This document shows, piece by piece, positions 8,269 through 16,717 of a stretch of DNA of 64,000 bases (positions are counted from its first letter, which is position 1; every line of letters starts with the position of its first letter). Both the position numbers and the translations under genes were made by a program. This DNA comes from JB111 sp049856175 (GTDB taxonomy: Bacteria > Actinomycetota > Actinomycetes > Actinomycetales > Actinomycetaceae): assembly GCF_049856175.1 (NCBI RefSeq), contig NZ_JBNDNA010000005.1, positions 181,968 through 245,967 on the forward strand. The letters run 5' to 3'. The notes beneath the pieces were generated by a model, which saw only the letters and a list, made by a program, of their open reading frames with translations, searched no databases and was not told the origin of the DNA.

Positions 8269-10014
8269 CTACGGCCGCGGGATGTTGCGCAGGTTCGACC
8301 GCGCCATCGCCACCGCCTCGCCGGCGCCCTTGGTGAAGACGATCTTGCTCATCGCGGTGGCGAAGCCGAAGACCTGCTCGCCGGTGATCTTCGGGGGCAG
8401 GGACAGGGCGTTGGGGTCGGTGACGACGTCGAGCAGGGCCGGGCCGGGGTGCTCGAGAACCTCGTCGACCGCTTCCGGCAGGTCGGCCGGGCGCTCGACC
8501 CGGACGGCGTGCCAGCCCATCGCGCGGGCGATCTCGGCGTAGTCGGTGCCCGGCACGTCGACCCCGTGGTCCGGGAGCTTGTCGACGAGCATCTCGAGCT
8601 TGACCATCCCCAGCGAGGAGTTGTTGAACAGCATGACCTTGACCGGCAGGTCGTACTGGACGGCGGTGAGCATGTCCCCCAGGAGCATCGACAGACCGCC
8701 GTCGCCGCTGAACGCGACGACCTGCCGGTCCCGGTCGGTCATCTGGGCGCCGAGCGCGTGCGGGAGCGCGTTGGCCATCGAGCCGTGGAGGAACGATCCG
8801 ATGATGCGTCGGCGGCCGTTCGGGGTGACGTAGCGGGCCTGCCACACGTTGCCCATCCCGGTGTCGGCGGTGAACACGGCGTCGCCCGCGGCCGCGTCGT
8901 CGATGACCGACGCGACGTACTCGGGGTGGATCGGGACGAGGTCCTCGACGTCGCGCGTGTAGGCGCCGACGGTCGAGTCCATGAGCTTCTCGTGGCGGCG
9001 CAGCGTCTTCTTCAGGTAGGCGCGGCTCCTCGTCGGACGCAACCGGCCCAGGAGGGCGCGGACGAACGGTCCGACGTCGGAGTGCACGGGCAGGTCGACG
9101 CCGGTGCGCCGGCCGAGAACCTCGGCGCGCCGGTCGACCTGGATCGTGGTGGGCCCGTCGGGCAGGAACTGGTCGTAGGGAAAGTCGGTGCCGAGCAGGA
9201 GCAACAGGTCCGCGTCGTCCATGCCCTCGGCGGCCGCCCCGTAGCCGAGGAGGCCGGTCATGCCGACGTCGAACGGGTTGTCGTGCTGGATCCACTCCTT
9301 GCCGCGCAGGGAGTGCCCCACGGGGGCGGCGAGCACGTCGGCGAGCTTGACGACGTCGTCGTGGGACCCGCGCACGCCGGCGCCGGCGAAGATCGCGACC
9401 TTCTTCGCCGCCTTGAGGGCCTCGACGGCGGCGTCCACCGCCGACGGGGCGGGCTCGAGGGTGCCGCGCACGGTGGGGACGTAGGCGGGCGCGTCGGCCG
9501 TGGCGGACATGTCCGCCACGTCCCCGGGGAGGGTGACGACGGCGACGCCGGGGGCGGCGAGCGCGTGCGTGATGGCGGAGTGCACGACCCTCGGCGACTG
9601 CTCCGGCGTGCTGACGAGCTCGCTGTAGACGGAAGCCTCGGTGAAGAGCCGGTCGGGGTGCGTCTCCTGGAAGTAGGACTGGCCGATCTGGGCGCTCGGG
9701 ATGTGGCTGGCGATCGCGAGGACCGGGGCGCCGGAGCGGTTGGCGTCGTACAGGCCGTTGATGAGGTGGAGGTTGCCAGGGCCGCAGGAGCCGGCGCAGA
9801 CGGCGAGCTCCCCCGTGATCTGGGCGTCGGCGGCGGCCGCGAAGGCGGCGGACTCCTCGTGGCGGACGTGGATCCAGTCGATGCCGCCGTTCGCGGACCC
9901 GCCGGTGCGGCGGACGGCGTCGACGACGGGGTTGAGGCTGTCGCCCACGATCCCGTAGATCCGGCGGACGCCCACCTCCTGGAGCTGGGCGACGATCTGT
10001 TCGGCGAGCTTCAC
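8269..10014 (-). CDS. poxB: Pyruvate oxidase / pyruvate dehydrogenase (quinone), PoxB-type
   Basis: A 581-residue thiamine-diphosphate enzyme. The N-terminal Pyr domain (residues 1-175) has the catalytic Glu in HVRHEESAAFAAAADAQ. The middle domain binds FAD, and the C-terminal PP domain carries the ThDP motif GDGGLSMLLGDMLTAVQYDL ending in NNS. PoxB-type enzymes decarboxylate pyruvate to acetate plus CO2 and pass electrons to the quinone pool at the membrane. The start is GTG at 10014, preceded by GAGGAGG. The length matches the family. A related glyoxylate carboligase or acetolactate synthase is less likely because the sequence starts 'MKLAEQIVAQL' and retains the poxB-like C-terminus. Confidence 0.9.
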   Translation of the reverse strand: MKLAEQIVAQLQEVGVRRIYGIVGDSLNPVVDAVRRTGGSANGGIDWIHVRHEESAAFAAAADAQITGELAVCAGSCGPGNLHLINGLYDANRSGAPVLAIASHIPSAQIGQSYFQETHPDRLFTEASVYSELVSTPEQSPRVVHSAITHALAAPGVAVVTLPGDVADMSATADAPAYVPTVRGTLEPAPSAVDAAVEALKAAKKVAIFAGAGVRGSHDDVVKLADVLAAPVGHSLRGKEWIQHDNPFDVGMTGLLGYGAAAEGMDDADLLLLLGTDFPYDQFLPDGPTTIQVDRRAEVLGRRTGVDLPVHSDVGPFVRALLGRLRPTRSRAYLKKTLRRHEKLMDSTVGAYTRDVEDLVPIHPEYVASVIDDAAAGDAVFTADTGMGNVWQARYVTPNGRRRIIGSFLHGSMANALPHALGAQMTDRDRQVVAFSGDGGLSMLLGDMLTAVQYDLPVKVMLFNNSSLGMVKLEMLVDKLPDHGVDVPGTDYAEIARAMGWHAVRVERPADLPEAVDEVLEHPGPALLDVVTDPNALSLPPKITGEQVFGFATAMSKIVFTKGAGEAVAMARSNLRNIPRP

Positions 10015-10156
10015 GGCGGTGACCTCCTCGACCCGGCGGTGGTCAAGCCCACGTCGGCGGGGTCGTGCGCCCGGCGTCGGCTCCCACCAGGCTACGGCCG
10101 CGCCGCGGCGGGCGCCCGGTCGATAGCGGCGCCGAGGCCCTGGGCGCGCGGACCGG

Positions 10157-10993
10157 TCAGCGCCCGAGCAGACCCAGCTCCTCGAACGCGGCGACGAGGC
10201 CCTCGACCTCCGGGCCGGCTGCGGTCCGGTCGGCAGCGTCGATCACCCGCGGGTCCGCGCCCTCGATCGCGACCCCGAGGCCCGCCGCGCGCAGCATCTC
10301 GAGGTCGTTCATGCCGTCGCCGAACGCGATCGAGTCGGCCACGTCGGCGCCGAGGTGCTCGAGCGCGGCGAGCATGCCGACGGCCTTGTGCATGTCGGCG
10401 AGGTAGAGCTCGCCGGAGGAGGGGTGGAGCCCGGGCACGGAGGCCTCGAGGGAGAGCACGCCGTCGCCGGCCTCGCGGGCGAGCCGGGTGTTGGGTACCG
10501 CGGACTCGACGACCACGGCCTTGGCGAAGGGGCGGCCCCGGAGCTCGTCGGACACCGACAGGGCGGCGAGGATGTCGGACGGACCGGCGTGCGCGGAGCC
10601 GTCGTCGCTCGACTCGTGACGGGCGACCTCCGCGCGGATCGCCGCCTCGGCGCGCGGCGTCCCCAGGAGGGCGCGCGGTGTCTCGAGGACGAACACCACG
10701 TCGTGGGACTCGAGCACGTCGACGAGCCGGTCGCCGAGATCGGCCGGGAACCGGCGGTCGGCGACGACCTCGCGGCCGACCTCGACGTACGCCCCGGCCA
10801 TGGCGACGATCCCGTCGAAGCCGGCGGCGACGATGCGCTCGGGGAGCATGGCCTTGGACCGCCCGGTGCACAGGAGCACCCGGTGGCCGGCCGCGCGGGC
10901 TGCCTCGACCGCCCGCGCGTGGCCCGGCGGCACCTCGCCCTGGTGGGCATAGGTGCCGTCGACGTCGAGGAAGACGATCTTGCTGTCGGTCAT
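10157..10993 (-). CDS. Cof-type HAD hydrolase
   Basis: A 278-residue phosphatase. All HAD motifs are present: motif I DVDGTYAHQG (residues 10-19), motif II CTGRSKAM, a lysine (AKAVVVES or HKAVGMLAAL) and motif IV FGDGMNDLEML. The insertion between motifs II and III is the type-IIB cap that sets substrate specificity. A GGGAGA lies upstream of ATG 10993. Members usually act on sugar phosphates, flavin mononucleotide or pyridoxal phosphate. The gene abuts the RND pump downstream in the opposite reading context (about 56 bp away) and is probably independent. Confidence 0.9.
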   Translation of the reverse strand: MTDSKIVFLDVDGTYAHQGEVPPGHARAVEAARAAGHRVLLCTGRSKAMLPERIVAAGFDGIVAMAGAYVEVGREVVADRRFPADLGDRLVDVLESHDVVFVLETPRALLGTPRAEAAIRAEVARHESSDDGSAHAGPSDILAALSVSDELRGRPFAKAVVVESAVPNTRLAREAGDGVLSLEASVPGLHPSSGELYLADMHKAVGMLAALEHLGADVADSIAFGDGMNDLEMLRAAGLGVAIEGADPRVIDAADRTAAGPEVEGLVAAFEELGLLGR

Positions 10994-11049
10994 GGTCCGA
11001 TTCTCCCCGAGACCACCGGGCGAGGTGCGCGCGGTCCGCGCATCGGCCG

Positions 11050-14000
11050 TCACTCGGCGACGTGCTTCCCGCCTCCCGAGTCGTCGGCGTCGCGCAGGGC
11101 GTCGTCGTCGTCGGGCGGGCCGGCGGCGTGCGCCCCGGTACCGGCCGCACCGGCGTCGTGGCCCGTCCCTGCGCCGGCCGCGTCGGCGTGCGCAGGGCGA
11201 CCCGCGGCGTCGACGTGCATGTCGGCGTCGTGGCCGGCCTCCGCGGCGGGCGCGCCGGCGTGCGCGAGCACCCGTGCGTCGTCGTCGCCGACCCGCTCCT
11301 CCTCGCGGACGCGGGCGGCGCCACCGCCGGCGCGCAGCCGCTCCAGCTCGGCCGCCGGTGCGCTCGCGTCCTCGCCGCGTTCCGTCCGTGCGGCGACCAC
11401 CTTCTCCAGGCGGGCGATCTCCTTGTCGCGCGCGCGCCGCTCGCCGCGGCCCTCGGAGAGCTCGTAGAGCACCGGCACGAGCAGGAGGGTGAGCAGGGTC
11501 GAGGTGATGAGGCCGCCGATGACGACGATCGCCAGCGGCTGGCTGATGAACGCACCGCCGCCGGTGATGCCGAACGCCATCGGGACGAGCGCCATGATCG
11601 TCGCGGCCGACGTCATGAGGATGGGCCGCAGCCGGTGCCGGCCACCCTCGATCACGGCGGTGCGCAGGTCCATGCCCTGGGTGCGGTACTGGTTGATGAG
11701 GTCGATGAGGACGATCGCGTTGGTGACGACGACGCCGACCAGCATGAGTGCGCCCACGAGCGCGGCGACCCCCATCGGGGTCCCGGTGATCAGCAGCCCG
11801 AGGATCGCGCCGGTCGCGGCGAACGGGATCGACACGAGCAGCACGAGCGGCTGCACGAGGGAGCGGAACGTCGCGACCATGACGAGGTAGACGAGCAGGA
11901 CGGCGAGGGCGAGCGCGAGGAACAGGTTGCCGAAGGCGTCCTGCTGCTCGGCGTTGACTCCGCCGATCTCCACGCTGACGCCCTCGGGGGCGTCGACCGA
12001 GTCGAGTGCGGCGGCGAGCTCCGCGTTGACGGTCTGCAGGTCGGCGATCTCGGTGGCCGCGGTGATCGAGGCCGAGCGCAGGCCGTCCTGGCGCGTGATC
12101 GTCGCCTGCTGCATCGACTCCTCGACGTGCGTGACGTCGTCGAGCACGAGCGGCGACTCCGGGGAGCCGCCCAGGGGAAGTGCGCGGAGCTCCTCGACCG
12201 TGGTCGGGGCCTCGTCCGAGAACAGGACGATCGGCAGCCTGCCCTGCTCGATCTCGACGTCGCCCAGCGGGATGCCGTTGAGCGCGCCGTAGGCGAGGCC
12301 GCCGACGGCCTCCTCGGTCAGCCCGAGCGCTGCGGCGGCCGGCCGGTCCACCTCGACCTCGATGAACGGCAGGTCGGAGGCGAGCGAGGTCCGGACGTCG
12401 CGCAGCCCGTCGATCTCGCCCACGGCGGTGAGGACCTCCTCGGACGTGGCGGCGACCTCGTCGCCGTCGGCGCCGGAGACGATGACCTCGACGCCGGAGG
12501 CGAACCCGCCGGACGAGCCGGGCGCGACCGTGATGGTGCCGGCATCCTCACCGAGGCCCTCGAGCCGGTCGCGGACCTCCTGCTCGACGGCGCCGGCGTC
12601 GGCATCGACGTCGAGCGTCACCGAGAAGGTGACGTCCTGGGCCATGCCGAACGCCGCCATGGCCGGGTCCGCGACGCCGACAGTGACCTGGTAGCTCTCG
12701 ACCTCCTCGACGCCGGCGAGCACCTCCTCGACCTGCTGCGCCGCGGCGTCCTGCGCCTCGAGCGTGACGCCGGTGGGGAGCTCCTGGGTCACGGAGATCG
12801 CGTTCTCGCCCGTGTCGCCGATGAAGTCGGTGGGCAGGCGGGTGACGCCGACGACGGTGGCCGCCATGAGGACGACCGCGCCGCCGACGGTGAGCCAGCG
12901 GTGGCGGAGCACGCCGCCGAGAGCACCGACGTAGCCGCGCTGCAGGACGCTGCGCCGCTCCTTGTCCTCGGCCTCCGTGCGAGCCCTGGCGGCCCGCTCG
13001 GGGTCGACGGGCGAACGCAGGAACCAGTACGCGAGGACCGGGACGATCGTCAGCGCGACGAGCAGGGAGGCACCCAGGGCGAGCGCGACCGTGAACGCGA
13101 AGGGGCGCAGGAGCTCGCCGACCATGCCGCCGACGAGGCCGAGCGGGACGAACACGGCGGCGGTGGCGACGGTCGCGGAGGTGACGGCGCCCGCCACCTC
13201 CTTGACGCCCGTGAGCACGGCCTGGCGCTTGCCGGTGCCGTAGCTCTGGTGGCGGGCGATGTTCTCGATGACGACGATCGAGTCGTCGACGACGCGGCCG
13301 ACCGAGATCGTCAGCGCCGCCAGGGTGAACATGTTGAGCGAGTAGTCGGCGACCCTGAGGGCGAGCAGCGCGACCAGCAGCGACAGCGGGATGGAGATCG
13401 CCGTGACCGTGGTGGCCGCGAACGAGCGCAGGAACAGCAGGATGACGAGGACCGCGAACGCGAGGCCGAGGACGCCCTCGACGGCGAGGTCCTCGATCGA
13501 CTGCTCGATGAAGACGGCCTGGTCGAAGGCGACGACGAGCTCGCCGCCGTCGCCGAGGGAGGCCTCGAGCTCGGGCAGCAGCTCCCGGATCTGCTCGGAG
13601 ATCTCGACCGTGTTGCCGTCGGGCGTGGCCGTGATCGCGAGCCCGATGCTGGCCGCGCCGTCCGTACGCGTGAGCGACGTGGCCGGGACGTCCTCGATCG
13701 CGACGTCCGCGACGTCGTCGATGGTGGCGACCTCGGCGGGCTCGGTGGGCTCCGTGGGGGCCTGGTCAGTGGGGGCCTGGTCCGTGGGGGCCTGGTCCGC
13801 ACCCTGGTCGACGGGTGCCTGGTCGCCCGCCGGAGGCTCCTGGCCCGGATCCGTGGGGCCGGTGGTGTCGGTGGGCGTTCCGGCGTCCCCGGCTCCCCCG
13901 GCGTCCCCCGACTCCGCGGGATCGGTGACGAGCGGGAGTGCCGCGATCTCCTCGACGGACGTGATCCGGCTGCCGGCCTGGATCGTCAGCTCGCGCCCCT

Positions 14001-14661
14001 CGGCGTCGATGGTGCCGGCGGGCGTGACGACCCCGTAGGCGTCGATGGCCTCGGTGATGGCGTCGAGCGAGGCCCCCTGCGCGGCGAGCGCCTCGGGGTC
14101 GACGTCGATCGTCACCTGCTGCTCGGTGATCCCGGAGAGCTGGACCTGCCGGACGCCGTCGACGCGGGAGAGCTCGGGCACGACGACGTCCTCGACGCGC
14201 TGCTGGAGCTCGGCGGTGTCCGAACCTCCGGTTGCCGCGAGCTGGATGACCGGCAGGTCGTCGACGGAGCCCGCGATGACCTGGGTGTCGGCGTCGTCGG
14301 GCAGGTCCTGCTCGACCCGGCCGAGCGCGACCTGGAGCTCCTGCTGCGCGGTGAGGATGTCGGTGCCGTACTCGAGCTCGAGCATGACGGCGGAGACGCT
14401 CGGGCCGGACTGCGAGGTGGTGCCCTCGAGGCCCGGGACGCCGCGGGCGGCCTCCTCGACCACGCCGGTGACCTGGTCCTCGACGATCTCCGGCGAGGCG
14501 CCGGGCATGGTGGTCACGGCGGCGACGATGGGGAGCTCGAGGTCCGGGATGAGCTCCTGCCGCAGCGTCGTGGTGGCCCACAGTCCGGCAAGCACGGCGA
14601 TGATCGTGGACAACGCCACCAGTGCGCGGTTGGACAGCGAGAAGCGGGCGAGGTTCGCCAC
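11050..14661 (-). CDS. RND-superfamily (AcrB/HAE1-like) efflux transporter
   Basis: 1203 residues; inner-membrane proton-driven pump. The first helix is followed by a large extracytoplasmic domain, then a block of helices with VGRVVDDSIVVIENIARH (the charged-Asp helix 4 signature). A second porter domain and second helix block follow (AILGLLITGTPMGVAALVGA). Two parts are unusual. There is an inserted Pro/Thr/Gln-rich stretch with three TDQAP repeats (DNA 13756-13800). There is also a C-terminal cytoplasmic tail rich in Ala, His and Asp beyond the last helix. No periplasmic adaptor gene is adjacent, as expected for a monoderm. Start GTG 14661 with GGAG 8 bp upstream. The substrate is unknown. 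Confidence 0.9.
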   Translation of the reverse strand: MANLARFSLSNRALVALSTIIAVLAGLWATTTLRQELIPDLELPIVAAVTTMPGASPEIVEDQVTGVVEEAARGVPGLEGTTSQSGPSVSAVMLELEYGTDILTAQQELQVALGRVEQDLPDDADTQVIAGSVDDLPVIQLAATGGSDTAELQQRVEDVVVPELSRVDGVRQVQLSGITEQQVTIDVDPEALAAQGASLDAITEAIDAYGVVTPAGTIDAEGRELTIQAGSRITSVEEIAALPLVTDPAESGDAGGAGDAGTPTDTTGPTDPGQEPPAGDQAPVDQGADQAPTDQAPTDQAPTEPTEPAEVATIDDVADVAIEDVPATSLTRTDGAASIGLAITATPDGNTVEISEQIRELLPELEASLGDGGELVVAFDQAVFIEQSIEDLAVEGVLGLAFAVLVILLFLRSFAATTVTAISIPLSLLVALLALRVADYSLNMFTLAALTISVGRVVDDSIVVIENIARHQSYGTGKRQAVLTGVKEVAGAVTSATVATAAVFVPLGLVGGMVGELLRPFAFTVALALGASLLVALTIVPVLAYWFLRSPVDPERAARARTEAEDKERRSVLQRGYVGALGGVLRHRWLTVGGAVVLMAATVVGVTRLPTDFIGDTGENAISVTQELPTGVTLEAQDAAAQQVEEVLAGVEEVESYQVTVGVADPAMAAFGMAQDVTFSVTLDVDADAGAVEQEVRDRLEGLGEDAGTITVAPGSSGGFASGVEVIVSGADGDEVAATSEEVLTAVGEIDGLRDVRTSLASDLPFIEVEVDRPAAAALGLTEEAVGGLAYGALNGIPLGDVEIEQGRLPIVLFSDEAPTTVEELRALPLGGSPESPLVLDDVTHVEESMQQATITRQDGLRSASITAATEIADLQTVNAELAAALDSVDAPEGVSVEIGGVNAEQQDAFGNLFLALALAVLLVYLVMVATFRSLVQPLVLLVSIPFAATGAILGLLITGTPMGVAALVGALMLVGVVVTNAIVLIDLINQYRTQGMDLRTAVIEGGRHRLRPILMTSAATIMALVPMAFGITGGGAFISQPLAIVVIGGLITSTLLTLLLVPVLYELSEGRGERRARDKEIARLEKVVAARTERGEDASAPAAELERLRAGGGAARVREEERVGDDDARVLAHAGAPAAEAGHDADMHVDAAGRPAHADAAGAGTGHDAGAAGTGAHAAGPPDDDDALRDADDSGGGKHVAE
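13756..13800. repeat. Three tandem 15-bp repeats in the RND gene
   Basis: GGGGGCCTGGTCMGY occurs three times in a row and encodes TDQAP three times on the minus strand, inside a disordered Pro/Gln/Thr insert of the pump's first porter domain. Copies differ at only one or two bases, so copy-number change by slippage is possible. Confidence 0.85.
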
Positions 14662-14793
14662 GGGCGTGCTCCGGGGGTCGTAGGGGTCGTCGCGCCGGAC
14701 CGCCGGCCGCGCCGTCGCAGAGTCTAGACGCGGTGTCTCGTCTGGCGGGATCCACCGAAGGTCTGACGTTCGCGCGCCGAGGTGTGGTCGGCG

Positions 14794-14931
14794 TCAATCC
14801 CGGTGTGCGTCCACGAAGTCACGTCGCGCCTGCTCCACCCGGTACCGCTCGTCGAGGAACAGCTTGCGCGTGGTCGCCTGCCACCGGACGCGCTCGGCCG
14901 GGGCCGCATCGAACAGCAGGCGCCCCTCCAT
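14794..14931 (-). CDS. Small hypothetical protein (45 aa)
   Basis: MEGRLLFDAAPAERVRWQAT at the N-terminus, then a strongly amphipathic helix ending VEQARRDFVDAHRD. The even distribution of residues, with W, F, L and balanced charge, looks like real protein rather than a GC shadow. An AGGAG lies about 14 bp upstream, further than ideal. The gene is divergent from the NmrA-like reductase and flanks the same operator-like palindrome. I do not recognise a family. Confidence 0.4.
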   Translation of the reverse strand: MEGRLLFDAAPAERVRWQATTRKLFLDERYRVEQARRDFVDAHRD

Positions 14932-15027
14932 CGCGACCCGACCGGCTCCTCGGTCGTGCACCCGGTTCCCCCACCGGCCAAGTGGTGGCGTCACCCGGAA
15001 TATCGGCCCGGGACCGACGGTTGGTCG

Positions 15028-15045
15028 TCGTTGAAACGTCAACGA
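15028..15045. promoter_or_regulatory. 18-bp inverted repeat upstream of reductase gene
   Basis: TCGTTGA-AACG-TCAACGA has perfect 7-bp arms and ends 15 bp before the ATG at 15061, overlapping the likely promoter or ribosome-binding region. YtfG/QorB-like genes are commonly paired with HxlR-type redox regulators, but none is adjacent here, so the binding protein is unknown. Confidence 0.5.
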
Positions 15046-15060
15046 ATCAAGGAGCGTGTC

Positions 15061-15945
15061 ATGTCGTTCGTCGTCACCGGAGCCACCGGCCAGCTGGGCC
15101 GCCTCGTCATCGAGCACCTGCTCGACCGCGGCGTCGCCCCGGACACCATCACGGCCACGGCCCGGTCGGTCGACCGCCTCGCGGACGTCGCCGACCGTGG
15201 AGTGACGACTGCGTACCTCGACTACGCGCAGCCCATCGACGGCGCCCTGAAGGCCGGCGACACGCTCCTGCTCGTGTCCTCCAACGAGGTCGGCCAGCGG
15301 TTCACCCAGCACTCCGCCGTGATCGAGGCGGCGACGGCCGCCGGGGTCGCCCGCATCGTCTACACCTCGCTCCTCGGCGCGTCGACGTCCAGCCACGTCC
15401 TCGCGCCGGAGCACAAGCAGACCGAGGAGGCCATCGCGGCCTCCGGCATCCCCTTCACGATCCTGCGCAACGGGTGGTACTCGGAGAACTACCGCCCGAA
15501 CTTCGACCAGGCGGCAGCGAGCGGCGCGTTCGCCGGCGCTGCCCACGACGGGCTGGTGTCGCCGGCGGCGCGGGCCGACTACGCCGAGGCCGCCGCCGTC
15601 GTCCTCACCACCGAGGGGCACGAGGGCAAGGTCTACGAGCTCGCCGGCGCCCCGGCGCTCACGACCGCCCAGATCGCCCAGGAGTTCGGCGCCGCACTCG
15701 GCCGGGAGATCAGCTACGTCGACCTCGACGCCGACGCGTTCGCCGCGCAGCTGACCGAGGCAGGGCTCGACGAGGGACTCGTCGGCTTCCTCGTGGCGGC
15801 GGACACCAACACCGCCGAGGGCACGCTCCACTCGACCTCGACCGACCTCCAGGACCTCCTCGGACGGCCCTCCACCCCGCTCAGCGAGACCGTGGCGACC
15901 TGGGCCGCCGAGTCAGAGGCCGGCCGGAGCGCCGCCGGCGCCTGA
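15061..15945 (+). CDS. NmrA/QorB-like NAD(P)H-binding reductase
   Basis: A 294-residue atypical short-chain dehydrogenase. The N-terminal Rossmann motif is TGATGQLGRLVIEHLL (residues 6-21). The central segment LRNGWYSENYRPNF is characteristic of the YtfG / QOR2 quinone-oxidoreductase group. The usual YxxxK dyad is not evident, as expected for NmrA-like proteins. AAGGAG precedes the ATG. Known relatives reduce quinones or sense NADPH. It is a single gene with a palindrome directly upstream (15028-15045). Confidence 0.85.
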   Translation: MSFVVTGATGQLGRLVIEHLLDRGVAPDTITATARSVDRLADVADRGVTTAYLDYAQPIDGALKAGDTLLLVSSNEVGQRFTQHSAVIEAATAAGVARIVYTSLLGASTSSHVLAPEHKQTEEAIAASGIPFTILRNGWYSENYRPNFDQAAASGAFAGAAHDGLVSPAARADYAEAAAVVLTTEGHEGKVYELAGAPALTTAQIAQEFGAALGREISYVDLDADAFAAQLTEAGLDEGLVGFLVAADTNTAEGTLHSTSTDLQDLLGRPSTPLSETVATWAAESEAGRSAAGA

Positions 15946-16022
15946 CCGAACGCTCGTGGCGGGCGGCGGTCGCGGGACGTCAGGTGCCCGCGACCGTCGC
16001 ATGTCACGCCTACCATCACCTG

Positions 16023-16697
16023 GTGAGCCCTTCCTCCCCCGCGGACCCCATCGTCTGGATCGACTGCGAGATGACCGGCCTCGACGCCGAGCGCGACTCG
16101 CTCGTCGAGGTGGCCGTCGTCGTCACCGACTCCCACCTCAACCCGCTCGACGCCGGGCTCGACCTCGTCATCGCGCCGCGCCCCGGCACGGTGGAGACGA
16201 TGGACGAGGTCGTGGTCCAGATGCACACGGCGTCCGGCCTGATCACCGAGCTGGACTCCGGGCTGGAGATGGCCGACGCCGCTGAGCAGGTCCTCGCGTA
16301 CGTCAAGCGGTTCGTGCCCGAGGTGCGCCGCGCCCCGCTCGCCGGCAACTCCGTGGGCACCGACCGGGTGTTCCTCGCGCGGGACATGCCCGAGGTCGTC
16401 GAGCACCTGCACTACCGGATCATCGACGTCTCCTCGATCAAGGAGCTCGCCCGCCGCTGGTTCCCGCGGGCCTACTTCCAGTCGCCGCAGAAGAGCGGCG
16501 GCCACCGGGCGCTCGCCGACATCCTCGAGTCGATCGACGAGCTGAGGTACTACCGGGCAGTCCTCTGGCCCGAGGGGGCGGGACCGACGACGAGCGAGGC
16601 CCGCGCCGCCGCCAAGCTGGTCAGCGAGCGGCCGACGAGCGCCGCCATCGCCGCGCTCGGCAGGGACACCCCGTCGTCGACGCCGTCGACGGACTGA
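16023..16697 (+). CDS. orn: Oligoribonuclease
   Basis: A 224-residue 3'-5' exoribonuclease of the DEDDh family that degrades short RNA to mononucleotides, including pGpG. Exo I is VWIDCEMTGLD with D14 and E16. Exo II is around GNSVGTDRVFLARDMP, and Exo III is SGGHRALADILESIDELRYY, carrying the catalytic His and Asp. The start GTG is at 16023; the open frame upstream is shadow. The C-terminal 40 residues are a Thr/Ser/Ala tail found in actinobacterial versions. Confidence 0.95.
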   Translation: MSPSSPADPIVWIDCEMTGLDAERDSLVEVAVVVTDSHLNPLDAGLDLVIAPRPGTVETMDEVVVQMHTASGLITELDSGLEMADAAEQVLAYVKRFVPEVRRAPLAGNSVGTDRVFLARDMPEVVEHLHYRIIDVSSIKELARRWFPRAYFQSPQKSGGHRALADILESIDELRYYRAVLWPEGAGPTTSEARAAAKLVSERPTSAAIAALGRDTPSSTPSTD

Positions 16698-16717
16698 CCG
16701 GCAACCGCGCTGCCGTC

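Noticed and set aside
8449..14727. A 2092-codon open frame on the plus strand
   Set aside because: It lies opposite poxB, the HAD gene and the RND pump. Its Asp/Arg/Gly-biased composition is the antisense of GC-rich coding DNA, and it has no domain signals.
14724..14981. 85-codon minus-strand frame next to the NmrA gene
   Set aside because: Composition is Gly/Arg/Ser shadow-like; the 45-residue frame at 14794-14931 is more protein-like.
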